Under the pieces are notes generated by a model, which saw only the letters and a program-made list of their open reading frames with translations, had not been told where the DNA came from and made no database searches. Positions 46,102 to 55,609 of a stretch of 64,000 bases of DNA are shown here, piece after piece (the first letter of the stretch is position 1; each line of letters opens with the position of its first letter). This DNA comes from Candidatus Desulfofervidaceae bacterium (GTDB lineage Bacteria > Desulfobacterota > Desulfofervidia > Desulfofervidales > Desulfofervidaceae): positions 20,334 through 84,333 of the forward strand of contig JALWFG010000014.1 in the NCBI GenBank assembly GCA_027038965.1, written 5' to 3'. Both the position numbers and the translations under genes were made by a program.

Positions 46102-46575
46102 ATGCCAAAGGTGAAAGAAGGAAGGTTATTAGCCAAGGGTTTGCGTTTTGGGATTGTAGTTAGCCGTTTTAATGATTTTATGGGCCAAAAACTTTTGGAG
46201 GGGGCACTTGACGCTTTGTTGCGTCATGGAGCCAATGATGAAGACATAGAGATAGTCAAGGTCCCGGGGGCATTTGAAATCCCGATTACTGTAAAGAAAA
46301 TGGCCCTTTCACGGCATTATGATGCCCTTATTGCCCTAGCCGTGGTGATTAGAGGTGCTACTCCTCATTTTGATTATGTGGCAGCAGAGGCGACCAAAGG
46401 GATTGCTCAAGTTCAGCTAGAGACAGGGGTTCCCATTGGCTTTGGAGTGATCACCGCCGACACCATTGAACAGGCCATTGAAAGGTCAGGTTCTAAGGCA
46501 GGGAATAAGGGTTGGCAAGCAGCTATGGCGGCTATAGAAATGGCAAATGTGTTCAGGCAACTTGAAAACAATTAG
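46102..46575 (+). CDS. ribH: Lumazine synthase
   Basis: 6,7-dimethyl-8-ribityllumazine synthase, the penultimate riboflavin enzyme. Typical segments are [52 protein letters not shown] and [20 protein letters not shown]. 157 aa is normal. AGAGGAG precedes the start. Confidence 0.95.
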   Translation: MPKVKEGRLLAKGLRFGIVVSRFNDFMGQKLLEGALDALLRHGANDEDIEIVKVPGAFEIPITVKKMALSRHYDALIALAVVIRGATPHFDYVAAEATKGIAQVQLETGVPIGFGVITADTIEQAIERSGSKAGNKGWQAAMAAIEMANVFRQLENN

Positions 46576-46620
46576 TCCTTAAGCCCTGTTAAAATTCAAT
46601 TCTATTTTAGAAGCAAATAT

Positions 46621-47055
46621 ATGAAAAAAAAATTGCCTTTTCTAAAGCGTAAGGCCAGGGAGATTGCGCTTCAGGTCTTGTATCAAAAGGAACTAGCGCA
46701 AGAAAGTCTTGAGGATGTCTGGAAGGATTTTTGCGAACATTACCATCCCCTGCCAGAGGCCCAGGAGTATGCTTGGAAGCTTGTTCAAGGGGTAGTAGAA
46801 AATCAAATTGGCATTGACCTTATCATTGAACGTTACTCCCCTGGATGGAGAATAGAGAGGATGTCGGTTATCGATAGAAACATCCTTCGTCTTGCCGTGT
46901 ATGAAATGCTTTATATAGATGATGTTCCCCCAAAGGTGAGTATCAATGAAGCCATTGAATTGGCAAAGGGATTTGGTTCTAAAACCTCTGCTAGTTTTGT
47001 AAATGGCATTTTGGACGCAGTTTATCACCATGAAATTATGAAGACTGAGGGGTAA
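46621..47055 (+). CDS. nusB: Transcription antitermination factor NusB
   Basis: An all-helical RNA-binding protein of rRNA antitermination, 144 aa. The N-terminal KRKAREIALQVLYQKEL and the later RMSVIDRNILRLAVYEML, PPKVSINEAIELAKGFG and ASFVNGILDAV are family hallmarks. It follows ribH in the usual rib-nus order. Confidence 0.94.
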   Translation: MKKKLPFLKRKAREIALQVLYQKELAQESLEDVWKDFCEHYHPLPEAQEYAWKLVQGVVENQIGIDLIIERYSPGWRIERMSVIDRNILRLAVYEMLYIDDVPPKVSINEAIELAKGFGSKTSASFVNGILDAVYHHEIMKTEG

Positions 47056-47154
47056 ATGCTGTTATTCACAGACATACCAAAAGGAGATGGGATTGAAAAG
47101 TAGCAAAGGCAAGATACCTCAGATGAAATATTAAGTTAATGAAAGGAGCCTGCT

Positions 47155-49755
47155 ATGCGAGAAGTCTACGACCCCAAAGAAGTAGAACAAAAATGGCAAA
47201 AGAAATGGGAGGAAAATAAGGTTTTTAAAATAACAGAAGACCCCCAAAAGAAAAAATTTTATGTTCTGGAAATGTTTCCTTATCCCTCTGGTCGGATTCA
47301 CATGGGGCATGTGCGTAATTACTCTATTGGAGACGTGCTTGCCCGGTATAAACGTATGCAGGGGTTTAATGTCCTGCACCCCATGGGTTGGGACGCCTTT
47401 GGATTACCGGCCGAAAATGCTGCCATTGCTCACGGCATTCACCCCGCCAAATGGACATATGACAACATAAATTATATGAAAAGACAGTTAAAACGGCTTG
47501 GTTTTAGCTATGATTGGGATAGGGAATTGGCCACATGCGATCCCGAATATTACAAGTGGGAACAGAAATTTTTTATAGAGATGTACAGAAGAGGTTTGGC
47601 CTACCGCAAAAAATCATCTGTTAATTGGTGTCCGGGCTGTCAGACGGTCTTGGCCAATGAGCAAGTAGAGGATGGGAGGTGCTGGCGTTGTGGTAGTGAG
47701 GTAGAGGCCAAAGAATTGGAGCAATGGTTTTTTAAAATTACTGCCTATGCAGAAGAGTTGTTAAAGGACTTGGAGAAATTGAAAAGCGGATGGCCTGAGA
47801 AGGTTATCACCATGCAGAAAAACTGGATTGGTAAAAGTGAAGGGGCCGAAGTTAAGTTCCCTCTTGAGGGACGCAAAGGGCATATCACTGTCTTTACCAC
47901 CCGTCCCGACACCCTTTATGGCGTAACCTTTATGTCCTTGGCCCCAGAGCATCCTTTGGCCTTGGAACTTGCTAAGGGAACCCCTCAAGAAAATAAGGTC
48001 AAGGAATTCATTGTTCGGATGAAGAAAAAATCACACATTGAGCGCAGTGCAGAGGAGGCGGAGAAAGAAGGCATCTTTACAGGTGCCTATTGCCTGCACC
48101 CTTTAACAAACAAAAGAATTCCTATTTATATAGCCAATTTTGTTTTGATGGAATATGGCACTGGGGCGGTTATGGCCGTTCCTGCCCACGACCAACGCGA
48201 TTTTGAATTCGCCAGGAAATATGGCCTTCCCATTGTGGTTGTTATTCAACCTGAAGGGCAAAAACTCGATCCCCATACCATGACCGAGGCTTATACTGAG
48301 CCAGGCATTCTTGTGAACTCAGGACCATTTGATGGTCTGCCTTCAGAAGAGGCCAAAAGGGCCATTACTGCTCACCTAAAGGAGAAGGGACTAGGGCAAA
48401 AAACAGTTAGTTATCGGCTCAGAGATTGGGGGATTTCTCGCCAGCGTTATTGGGGTGCCCCTATCCCAATGATTTATTGCCCCAAATGCGGGTTGGTGCC
48501 TGTGCCTGAAGACCAGCTTCCAGTTAAACTGCCTTTAGAGATTACCATTAAGGGACAAGGAGGGTCTCCACTGGCCGAGCATCCTGAATTTTATGAAACT
48601 ACTTGTCCTAGGTGTGGAGCCAAGGCTAGACGAGAGACCGATACAATGGATACCTTTGTGGAATCCTCATGGTATTTTGCTCGCTATACCTGCCCTGATG
48701 AAAAGCAATCCCCGTTTGACCCAGAGCGAGTCAAACATTGGCTTCCTGTAGATCAATATATTGGTGGTATAGAACATGCGGTTTTGCATTTGCTTTATGC
48801 CAGGTTTTACACCAAGGTCTTGCGAGACTTAGGCTATCTCACGATAGACGAGCCCTTTTTGAGGCTTTTGACTCAGGGAATGGTCTGTAAAGAGACCTAT
48901 CGTTGTCCTGAACACGGCTATCTTGTCCCTGACGAAGAGGTTAAGGAGGAAAACGGCAAGAAGCTATGTATTCATTGTGGGAGGGAAGTAGTAATCGGAC
49001 GTCTGGAAAAGATGTCCAAATCCAAGAAGAATATTGCTGACCCTGAAAAGTTGATTAACCGTTATGGTGCGGATACAGTGCGTCTTTTCATTCTTTTTGC
49101 CGCTCCACCTGAAAGGGACCTTGAGTGGAGCGATCAGGGTGTAGAGGGTGCTTATCGTTTTTTAAGTCGGGTTTGGCGTTTAGTAAATGAGATTTTGCCT
49201 TATGTTAGAGACAAAAAGGTTGAGATTAAAGGTGATTTGAACCATGACCAAAAAAGGCTCCATCGGAAAACACACCAAACTATCAAAAAGGTTACCGATG
49301 ATATAGAACGTTTCCATTTCAATACGGCTGTAAGTGCCCTGATGGAACTTTTAAATGAAATAAACGCCTTTTGGCAAAAAGAACCTACTAAAGATGAAAA
49401 TTCTCTTATGGTTCTTAAAGAGGCTATAGAAAGCTTTATTGTGCTTGCTTCTCCCTTTGTGCCTCATATATGTGAAGAACTTTGGCATGAGTTGGGACAT
49501 AAGGAATGGATTATCAATGTTCCTTGGCCTACATGGGATAAAGAGGCCATCAAGGAAGAGATGGTTACTATAGTAGTTCAAATCAACGGTAAGGTGCGTT
49601 CAAGAATGGAGGTTTCGGCCAATATTTCAAGGGAAGATGCCCAGAATATAGCCTTGGCCCAGGAACGGATTCAGGCATTGCTGGCAGGAAAGTCTATCAA
49701 AAAGGTAATTTGGGTGCCTAATAAGTTGATAAATATTGTGGTGGGAAAGGCATAG
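47155..49755 (+). CDS. leuS: Leucyl-tRNA synthetase
   Basis: A class I aminoacyl-tRNA synthetase of 866 aa. The HIGH-type motif is [18 protein letters not shown] near residue 45, the CP1 editing domain includes [12 protein letters not shown], and the KMSKS motif is MSKSKKN near residue 620. AAAGGAGCC precedes the ATG. In related bacteria lptE follows directly; here about 3.3 kb of IS and ATPase DNA intervenes. Confidence 0.96.
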   Translation: MREVYDPKEVEQKWQKKWEENKVFKITEDPQKKKFYVLEMFPYPSGRIHMGHVRNYSIGDVLARYKRMQGFNVLHPMGWDAFGLPAENAAIAHGIHPAKWTYDNINYMKRQLKRLGFSYDWDRELATCDPEYYKWEQKFFIEMYRRGLAYRKKSSVNWCPGCQTVLANEQVEDGRCWRCGSEVEAKELEQWFFKITAYAEELLKDLEKLKSGWPEKVITMQKNWIGKSEGAEVKFPLEGRKGHITVFTTRPDTLYGVTFMSLAPEHPLALELAKGTPQENKVKEFIVRMKKKSHIERSAEEAEKEGIFTGAYCLHPLTNKRIPIYIANFVLMEYGTGAVMAVPAHDQRDFEFARKYGLPIVVVIQPEGQKLDPHTMTEAYTEPGILVNSGPFDGLPSEEAKRAITAHLKEKGLGQKTVSYRLRDWGISRQRYWGAPIPMIYCPKCGLVPVPEDQLPVKLPLEITIKGQGGSPLAEHPEFYETTCPRCGAKARRETDTMDTFVESSWYFARYTCPDEKQSPFDPERVKHWLPVDQYIGGIEHAVLHLLYARFYTKVLRDLGYLTIDEPFLRLLTQGMVCKETYRCPEHGYLVPDEEVKEENGKKLCIHCGREVVIGRLEKMSKSKKNIADPEKLINRYGADTVRLFILFAAPPERDLEWSDQGVEGAYRFLSRVWRLVNEILPYVRDKKVEIKGDLNHDQKRLHRKTHQTIKKVTDDIERFHFNTAVSALMELLNEINAFWQKEPTKDENSLMVLKEAIESFIVLASPFVPHICEELWHELGHKEWIINVPWPTWDKEAIKEEMVTIVVQINGKVRSRMEVSANISREDAQNIALAQERIQALLAGKSIKKVIWVPNKLINIVVGKA

Positions 49756-49919
49756 TAAAGGCATTATTAGAAAACAGTGACAGGTGGTAAGTAATAGGAG
49801 TTGTACATAATACCAGAATTTCCCACTGGCAATGGCAAGGTAGATGTTTTGGACTCCATATTACTACAAATATTTAGCTACACTTGGCAATATATAGTAA
49901 AAATACTACATCATAGGGT

Positions 49920-50057
49920 ATGAAAGCAAGGGAAGTAATGGAAATATTGAGGATATCGAGGTCAACACTCAGGGATTTGAGGAAGAGAGGAGTTTTAAAA
50001 GCTGATTTTGCAGCAACAGGAGAAAGATAAGAAGGGTCTTAGAAGATGCTCTCAAGT
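49920..50057 (+). pseudogene. IS607-type serine recombinase tnpA remnant
   Basis: The first 36 codons (MKAREVMEILRISRSTLRDL, RKRGVLKAD) are the MerR-like helix-turn-helix that starts IS607 transposases, ending in TAA at 50030. A second frame then reads RKIRRVLEDALK and stops inside the tnpB start, as the end of an intact tnpA would. The catalytic serine domain is missing, so an internal deletion with frameshift is likely. Confidence 0.65.
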
Positions 50058-51659
50058 AGAGTTCTCACTATCAGAGTATCCGGGAAAGATAGAAAAGAGA
50101 GAGTTAGGAAACTCCTATTTGACCTTGCACATTTTAAGAATCTATTGATAATCTTGATTAGAAAATACAAAGAGCTTTACGGATACTATCCAACTGACCA
50201 GTCAATCCTCTATGGACTCATAGCAGATAGAGAATACTCCTCAAAGAAAGAAGAAAAACTCCAGAAGTTTAAAGAAGTAAGAGAAAACATTTTGAAAGAC
50301 AAAGAGCTAACCGAACTTCTTTTAGCTTTAAAAGAGCAAAAAAAGAGAGTTGATAACAACTACCTGCTTCAGCAAGTGATAAGAGATGTGGTAAAAAGTT
50401 TTAAGAGTTATAGGAAAGCTTATAAGGAATATCAGAAAAATCCCAAGAAGTTTAAAGGAGTTCCGAGACCTCCAAAACCTAAAAAGCTAAAGTTTTTAAT
50501 GAACTTTTCAGTAGATCTAAACGTAAACACATTCGAGCAGTTAGAGGATAGTGTTCTGATAAGACTCAGAATTCACAATAAAGAATTTCTAAAAGTTAAA
50601 CTACCGAAAGATTTTAACTTTGAAGTTAAAAGCTTAAGACTAAAGCTTTTCGGAACAGACATTTACGTAGATACTGTTTACAAAGTAGAGGTTTCAGAAC
50701 TACAAACAGCAGGAGAATATGCAGCAGGAATAGACCTGGGACTTAACAACCTGATAGCAGTGGTATCTACAAATTCAGACCTCAAAAGTCTCATAATTTC
50801 AGGAAAAGAGATAAAAGCATTTAATCAGTGGTTTAACAAGGAGAAAGCTAAACTCCAGTCTGAGATAGACACCATCAGGAACAAACTTTCACAGGTGGAA
50901 GAAGAGGGAGAAGCACAGAACTTAAAACGACTTCTTACAGAGAATCTCATAATACTCAAAGAGCTTTCAGCATACAGGAAGAGGAGAATAGATAATGACT
51001 TCCACAAGATAAGCAGGAAAGTAGTTGACATTCTGAAAGCAACTGACCATAAAAAGCTTTACATAGGGAAAGGAGCAACAGAGAGCAAGGATGGAATAAA
51101 CATAGGTAAGAAGAACAATCAGCACTTCGTATCAGTTCCGTTCAGGAGACTGATGGAGCTTATCAAATACAAAGCAGAGGAAGTAGGAATAGAAGTAGAA
51201 GTAGAAGAGACAGATGAAGCTTTCACCTCAAAGACATCTCCGCTTGCAGACATCTTTGAGGTGAGAGAGGTAGGAAAGGAATACTTAAAAGCGAAAGAAG
51301 AAGAAAATGAAAGTTTAATTAAAGAACTCCTCATTAAGCTCAAAGAACTTACTCAAGCTGTAAGAGGATTCAAGGAATGCAGAGGACTTCTCAAAGATAA
51401 AGTCTTAAACAAGATTTTCAATGCTGATTTAGTAGGAGCTTATAACATAATTAGAGTGGGAGAAAACTCCCTGAGACTAATTGAGGATTTAAAACTTCTG
51501 TTTATCAAACTCTGTAATCCTGTTAAGTTTAAGCTTGTAGAGTTTCTTTACAAAGTATCTCCCGGTAGTCTCCATAAGGAGACAGGGAGTAGTAGTTCGC
51601 TTCGTGCAGGGTTGAGTCCTTTTGACTACCAGTTATGTAACAATTTAACCACATTTTGA
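50046..51659 (+). CDS. tnpB: TnpB RNA-guided nuclease-like protein of an IS607-type element
   Basis: A 537-aa TnpB/OrfB-family protein, ancestral kin of Cas12. RuvC-I aspartate D230 lies in AAGIDLGLNNL and RuvC-III aspartate D461 in NADLVGAYNII. The segment GINIGKKNNQHFVSVPF followed by E391 in DEAFTSKTS resembles the TnpB branch in which the RuvC-II glutamate sits at an alternative position. No CxxC zinc ribbon is visible. It is longer than many TnpBs because of the helical N-terminal half and a C-terminal tail of about 60 residues after RuvC-III. The tail overlaps a probable guide-RNA scaffold. Confidence 0.88.
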   Translation: MLSSRVLTIRVSGKDRKERVRKLLFDLAHFKNLLIILIRKYKELYGYYPTDQSILYGLIADREYSSKKEEKLQKFKEVRENILKDKELTELLLALKEQKKRVDNNYLLQQVIRDVVKSFKSYRKAYKEYQKNPKKFKGVPRPPKPKKLKFLMNFSVDLNVNTFEQLEDSVLIRLRIHNKEFLKVKLPKDFNFEVKSLRLKLFGTDIYVDTVYKVEVSELQTAGEYAAGIDLGLNNLIAVVSTNSDLKSLIISGKEIKAFNQWFNKEKAKLQSEIDTIRNKLSQVEEEGEAQNLKRLLTENLIILKELSAYRKRRIDNDFHKISRKVVDILKATDHKKLYIGKGATESKDGINIGKKNNQHFVSVPFRRLMELIKYKAEEVGIEVEVEETDEAFTSKTSPLADIFEVREVGKEYLKAKEEENESLIKELLIKLKELTQAVRGFKECRGLLKDKVLNKIFNADLVGAYNIIRVGENSLRLIEDLKLLFIKLCNPVKFKLVEFLYKVSPGSLHKETGSSSSLRAGLSPFDYQLCNNLTTF

Positions 51660-51690
51660 TACATCCGGTAGTCAAAAGGAAGACCTCGCG
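51540..51690 (+). ncRNA. Candidate TnpB guide (omega/re) RNA scaffold
   Basis: The 3' end of tnpB and following bases contain a small hairpin (GTCTCC with GGAGAC) and a long 14-bp perfect stem TCCTTTTGACTACC (51618-51631) with GGTAGTCAAAAGGA (51668-51681) around a 36-nt loop. Guide RNAs of TnpB usually come from this position, with the guide read from DNA past the right end. The exact ends are not determined. Confidence 0.45.
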
Positions 51691-51735
51691 AGCTACAAAT
51701 TATAAAAATACAAATTATAAAAAAGGATGGAAGCC

Positions 51736-52869
51736 ATGAGGATAATAGAATACAGAGATGGCCCATTTGTAAACAGAGAAAAAGAAGAAACTTTTTTGCT
51801 GGAAAGATTTAAAAGTAAAAGACCAGAAAGTATATTATTCATCTATGGGCCTAAATCAAGTGGCAAGACCACATTGCTGGAATATATTGTAGAAGAAAAG
51901 TTGCAAAAAGAAAGGAAAAAATTCTATGTAAACTATGTTAATTTTAGAAGATATGCTATTCACAGCTATGAAAGTTTTTTGAATATTTACTTTAAGCCAA
52001 TTACAGAAGAGAATAAATCATATCTTGCTAGAATGATTTCAAAATTTAACATTGTCCTTTCTGGTCTCAAAGGGGAAGTGAGCATCCCAGAACAGGGCAT
52101 CAATTACATGATCAGTTTTAACTTATATCAAGGGATGGAAGAAAAGAAGATAGACCCCTTTGATTTATTTTTTGAGGTCTTGAAAAAGATAAAATCAAGA
52201 GGCAAACAACCAGTGATAATAATAGATGAGGTTCAGGAATTAAGAGATATTTACATGAATGGTGAATTACAAAAAAAGTATCTCTTAACAGAATTTTTTA
52301 AATTTTTAGTCAGTTTAACTAAAGAAACCCATTTGGCCCATGTAGTGGTTTCTACTTCCTCGTCATTATTTATTGATGAGATATACAATAATTCCAAGTT
52401 GGCAGAGACGAGTGATTTTTATTTGGTAGGATATTTTGATTATGAAACCACAAAGGAATGGCTTGAGATAGAGGGGTTTAAGGAGGAAGAGATAGATTTA
52501 ATCTGGGAATACTTTGGGGGAAGTCCTTTCAGACTGAAGATGGTGATAGATGACAAAAAAATGGGCAACATTGAGGATTTGGAGAAATATTTAAAAAGAC
52601 ATGCCAGTATAATAGCTGATAAAATAGGGTTAACCATTTCAAATGATTTAAAAGGGCAGGAAGAAAGGAATTGTTTTAGAAACATTCTGAAAATATTGTT
52701 AAAAGAAGGTTACAAGGAAAGGGATGAAGATAATGAGATAGAAAAAAGGGTCATAGAGATAGGGATAGATAAAGATATCTTTTTTATAAGAGAGGGCAAG
52801 GTAACATTTAATTCCCAGATTATGAAAAAAGGAGCTGAGGTGTATGTGAAAGAACGGTTCAGAGGTTAA
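51736..52869 (+). CDS. Archaeal-type AAA ATPase
   Basis: A P-loop ATPase of the archaeal ATPase (PF01637-like) family, about 377 aa. Walker A is YGPKSSGKTTLLEYI; Walker B is PVIIIDEVQEL. A winged-helix-like C-terminal part follows (KILLKEGYKERDEDNEIE). These proteins are common in thermophile accessory DNA and their roles are mostly unknown. The start may be ATG 51727 or 51736; the second has AAGG at better spacing. It is adjacent to an IS607-type element, so it may be acquired. A fragment of a relative lies at 20220-20366. Confidence 0.8.
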   Translation: MRIIEYRDGPFVNREKEETFLLERFKSKRPESILFIYGPKSSGKTTLLEYIVEEKLQKERKKFYVNYVNFRRYAIHSYESFLNIYFKPITEENKSYLARMISKFNIVLSGLKGEVSIPEQGINYMISFNLYQGMEEKKIDPFDLFFEVLKKIKSRGKQPVIIIDEVQELRDIYMNGELQKKYLLTEFFKFLVSLTKETHLAHVVVSTSSSLFIDEIYNNSKLAETSDFYLVGYFDYETTKEWLEIEGFKEEEIDLIWEYFGGSPFRLKMVIDDKKMGNIEDLEKYLKRHASIIADKIGLTISNDLKGQEERNCFRNILKILLKEGYKERDEDNEIEKRVIEIGIDKDIFFIREGKVTFNSQIMKKGAEVYVKERFRG

Positions 52870-52940
52870 AGGTTAAGGGTTTTACCTTTTGCCTTTCGCC
52901 CTTTGCCTTGTGCCTAAGGGTTGTGCCTTTTGCCTGCAGT
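52866..52940. repeat. Degenerate heptamer repeat tract
   Basis: Units such as CCTTTTG, CCTTTCG, CCCTTTG and CCTTGTG run directly after the ATPase gene. This is the reverse-complement type of the tract at 26634-26735. The remaining bases to 53055 show no gene. Confidence 0.5.
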
Positions 52941-53055
52941 GGTAGCAAGTTGAGTTGTAAAGGTTATAAATCAAGAAGAATTGGTATAAGCAATGGATTA
53001 TAAAAGGATATGGATGGCTCAAAATACCGCCTGCTGGGGTCTTGGGCTATCCTGA

Positions 53056-53745
53056 ATGGGCGGAAATACAAATACCCCAGTCAGAACTGCCTTAAAGTGC
53101 AGTTCTGTTAATAACAATGCCTTGAGAAAAAAAATTTTTTTGATTTTTCTTCTTACCCTTTTCTTTACCTGCGGGTGTGGGTATAAATTTAGCCTTGAAG
53201 ATGTAAGGCCTCCCTCAAAGGGTGTTAGTGTTCGAATTAGGACTGTCTTTATTGCCCCTTTTGTTAACAAAACCCAATTTCGGGGACTTGAAAACCTATT
53301 ACAAAATGCCTTGGTATACGAGTTTACCACCGGTCAGGGGCTTAAAGTGGTGCCTAAAGAACAGGCAGAAGCCGTTTTGACAGGGGAACTTTTAGATTAT
53401 CAAGAGACAAGCACTGGTTATACTCGTCAAGAATACGCCACTACTGGACGTGTAGGCCTTGCCATTAAGACAGAACTAAAAGACCCCAATGGGAACATTA
53501 TATGGCAAGACCCATATTTATACGACCAAGAAAACTTCCAATTTGGTGGTAGCCCCAGTCAAACAGAGGACAGCAAAAAAGAGGCCATCCGTCGGATTCT
53601 GGAACGGATAGCCCAACGCATTTATGAAAATCTAAGGGTTAGCCCCCTAAGCGGCTTGGGACAAGGATTGTTTCAAGGAGTTAACCTTTTTACTCAGACG
53701 GGAAATCTTACGAGCAGCCTTGCGCTTGTGAAAAATGCCCTTTGA
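53056..53745 (+). CDS. lptE: LPS-assembly lipoprotein LptE-like
   Basis: A lipoprotein of the LptDE outer-membrane LPS translocon. A signal peptide with charged start and hydrophobic core (KKIFLIFLLTLFFTCGCGY) ends at the lipobox cysteine. The domain has VFIAPFVNKTQFRGLENLL, KVVPKEQAEAVLTGEL and ELKDPNGNIIWQD, typical of LptE. The true start is unclear: ATG 53056 lacks a ribosome site and a TTG at 53122 just before the signal peptide is plausible. The last 33 codons run antisense over rpsT, so the C-terminus may be altered. In related genomes it follows leuS directly. Confidence 0.8.
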   Translation: MGGNTNTPVRTALKCSSVNNNALRKKIFLIFLLTLFFTCGCGYKFSLEDVRPPSKGVSVRIRTVFIAPFVNKTQFRGLENLLQNALVYEFTTGQGLKVVPKEQAEAVLTGELLDYQETSTGYTRQEYATTGRVGLAIKTELKDPNGNIIWQDPYLYDQENFQFGGSPSQTEDSKKEAIRRILERIAQRIYENLRVSPLSGLGQGLFQGVNLFTQTGNLTSSLALVKNAL

Positions 53746-53931
53746 GGCCGCTTTGGCAATTACAGGAACTGCCTGAGCCAAGGCCTTTTCGGCCTCTTCT
53801 ACTGACTTACTTTCTATCGCTTCCCTAACGGCCTTGATAACGTTTTTTACCCGAGTTTTGTAAAAGCGGTTCCTCAGTCTTTTCCTTTCGTCCTGCCGTG
53901 TCTTTTTGATTGCTGAACGGTGATTTGCCAA
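53647..53931 (-). CDS. rpsT: Ribosomal protein S20
   Basis: A basic 94-aa protein of the 30S subunit. It starts at a TTG codon (LANHRSAIKKTRQDERKRLR in the frame) behind GGAGGAGG. In-frame codons further upstream belong to the ribosome-site region. RNRFYKTRVKNVIKAVREAI and GIFHKRKAARKISRLSKKVN are typical. The 3' end overlaps the 3' end of lptE by 99 nt on the other strand. Confidence 0.93.
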   Translation of the reverse strand: MANHRSAIKKTRQDERKRLRNRFYKTRVKNVIKAVREAIESKSVEEAEKALAQAVPVIAKAASKGIFHKRKAARKISRLSKKVNSLKQSLSQAA

Positions 53932-53964
53932 CTTTCCTCCTCCTCCCACCTTCGTTTCACCCTG

Positions 53965-53992
53965 CTTATATCACAAAAAAGGCAGATGTCAA
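53965..53992 (-). promoter_or_regulatory. Promoter of rpsT
   Basis: Minus strand: TTGACA (53987-53992), 16-nt spacer, TATAAG (53965-53970). A leader of about 27 nt carries the strong ribosome site of S20. Confidence 0.65.
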
Positions 53993-54073
53993 GATTCTTT
54001 CGTAGGTGCCTAATTTAAGCGGCCAGGTATGTCCACTGACTACCAGATGTATTAAAATGGAGTAAGTATCCTA

Positions 54074-54248
54074 TACCCCGTTAAATAGAAATAATTTAAC
54101 GGGGTAAATATCTGGTCCCGTTAAAACGGGACTCTCTCACCGGTAACCCCCACCCCACATCCCTTTACTGCATGAGATAATAACCGTAAAGGAACGGTCG
54201 TCTGTTACCGGCCAACCCCGTGAAATAACTATTAACTATTTCACGGGG
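54074..54248. repeat. Cluster of four strong hairpins
   Basis: In order: a 13-bp stem TACCCCGTTAAAT with loop AGAAATA (54074-54106); an 8-bp stem GTCCCGTT/AACGGGAC (54115-54132); a nested structure with outer CCGGTAAC/GTTACCGG (54140-54147, 54204-54211) and inner CCTTTAC/GTAAAGG; and a 12-bp stem CCCCGTGAAATA/TATTTCACGGGG (54216-54248). The last resembles the hairpin at 62325-62368. The rest of the gap to 54328 is AT-rich and gene-free. Confidence 0.8.
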
Positions 54249-54328
54249 CCAACCCCGATTATTCAGTTATCAAAAGAGCAAAGTTATCTTCTTTTTTATT
54301 ATATTTTACCATAACTTTCTAAATTTTG

Positions 54329-55507
54329 CTAGTTATATATTCTTTCCCTTTGAAATTCTTTAATCTTTCCTTTGTCAGGAGAAAACACTATTTGATATAC
54401 TTGACTTTCGCCATATTTGAAGCCCGCACAGGCCGCATTTAAATAAAGCCGCCACATGTTAATAAACCGCTGTCCAAACATTTTTTGCACCTTGCCTATA
54501 TTACCTTCAAAGCGTTTAATCCACTCTTGTAGTGTTTTGGCATAATGGGCTCGGAGGTTTTCCACGTCAATTATATAAAAACCCTGTTCTGTAATTCTTT
54601 GAATGAGTTCACTTAAATAAGGCAGATAACCACCGGGGAAAATATACCTTTTTATCCAAGGATCAGTGGGCTCAGCGCAGTTGTGCCCAATGGTGTGTAA
54701 AAGGCCCATGCCATCAGGAGTTAAAAGCGATTTAACCTTTTTAAAAAAGATTCGGGCGAAATTTTTCCCAACATGCTCATACATGCCTACAGAGACAAAC
54801 TTGTTAAATTGCCCTCTTATCTGACGATAATCCTTTAAAAGTATGGAGACCCTGTCTGCCAGTCCTTCTTGTTGGACCCTTTTTTGGGCATATTCATATT
54901 GGTTTTTGGCTAGGGTGCAACCGACTGCTTTGATGTCAAATTTTTTAGCCGCATAAATGAGAAAGCTTCCCCAACCGCACCCAATATCAAGCAGCTTGTC
55001 TCCATTCTTGAGTCCTATTTTTTTGCAAATAATTTCGTGTTTATTTTCCTGGGCCTTTTCTAGACTTTCATTTTCCTGTTTGAAGTAGGCGCAGGAATAG
55101 GTCATATCCTTGTCAAGCATAAGCCGATAAAAATCGTTGCCTATATCGTAATGATGAGAAACATTTTTTCGGACATTCCAAATGGTATTTAAAGTGAGCA
55201 CATTATTGAGCAAAATGCGAAATTTGGCCCTATTTGGTATCTTTGCCTCTTTGAATTTGATATTGAGCCCAATTTTTAAAAGTTTCTGCAAGTCTCCTTC
55301 TACAACCAAATTTCCATTCATGTAGTGTTCTCCAAATCCAAGAGAAAGGTTTCGGACCATATCCTTTATTACCCGTGGAGTTTTAATATAAATTTTGAGC
55401 TCAGGTTCCCCTTGTCCTAATTTTACCTTCTCTCCATCCCAAAAAACTACTTCAAGGGATGTTTTGTAGGGACTAGCCTTGAGTAATTTGGGGATCAAAC
55501 CTTTCAT
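54329..55507 (-). CDS. cfa: Cyclopropane-fatty-acyl-phospholipid synthase
   Basis: A SAM-dependent methyltransferase of the CFA synthase family that modifies unsaturated membrane lipids. The segment YDIGNDFYRLMLDKDMTYSCAYF, the SAM site LLDIGCGWGSFLIYAAKKF and MYEHVGKNF are typical. About 392 aa from the ATG at 55507, which has AAGGAA upstream. An in-frame ATG-like start at 55576 would add 23 residues lacking conservation. Other lipid substrates cannot be excluded. Confidence 0.9.
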   Translation of the reverse strand: MKGLIPKLLKASPYKTSLEVVFWDGEKVKLGQGEPELKIYIKTPRVIKDMVRNLSLGFGEHYMNGNLVVEGDLQKLLKIGLNIKFKEAKIPNRAKFRILLNNVLTLNTIWNVRKNVSHHYDIGNDFYRLMLDKDMTYSCAYFKQENESLEKAQENKHEIICKKIGLKNGDKLLDIGCGWGSFLIYAAKKFDIKAVGCTLAKNQYEYAQKRVQQEGLADRVSILLKDYRQIRGQFNKFVSVGMYEHVGKNFARIFFKKVKSLLTPDGMGLLHTIGHNCAEPTDPWIKRYIFPGGYLPYLSELIQRITEQGFYIIDVENLRAHYAKTLQEWIKRFEGNIGKVQKMFGQRFINMWRLYLNAACAGFKYGESQVYQIVFSPDKGKIKEFQRERIYN

Positions 55508-55583
55508 CTGTAACCGTTCCTTTATTTTATGATAGCAGAATGAGATATTTTTTTCTACAATAAAATTTGCTACCAAAGCTCCT

Positions 55584-55609
55584 GTCCTGCACCCCTAGGG
55601 GTGCAGGAC
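55584..55609. repeat. Perfect 26-bp palindrome (reference copy)
   Basis: GTCCTGCACCCC is followed directly by its reverse complement across the centre CCTAGG, giving 13+13 bp without mismatch. It lies 77 nt upstream of cfa. Related copies are at 19440, 25221, 28405 and 63719. Confidence 0.9.

Larger units (their letters stand above)
49756..51700 (+). mobile_element. IS607-type insertion element with decayed tnpA and a TnpB gene
   Basis: The element contains a tnpA remnant, an intact tnpB and a 3' hairpin. Such elements lack terminal inverted repeats, so edges are estimated. The left part (49800-49919) shows no gene but several short ACTAC/TAC repeats that may be recombinase sites. The right end is placed just past the hairpin at 51668-51681. 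It lies between leuS and an ATPase gene. Confidence 0.65.

Noticed and set aside
47370..47385. Further copy of the palindrome (GTCCTGCACCCCATGGG)
   Set aside because: It is part of the conserved leuS coding sequence (NVLHPMGWD), so the match is chance.
50825..51031. Minus-strand frames inside tnpB
   Set aside because: Low-complexity Ser/Leu-rich shadows of a Lys/Glu-rich gene.
53034..53082. Inverted repeat CTGGGGT/ACCCCAG around the upstream lptE start
   Set aside because: Short arms and a long loop; noted only as a reason to doubt the ATG at 53056.
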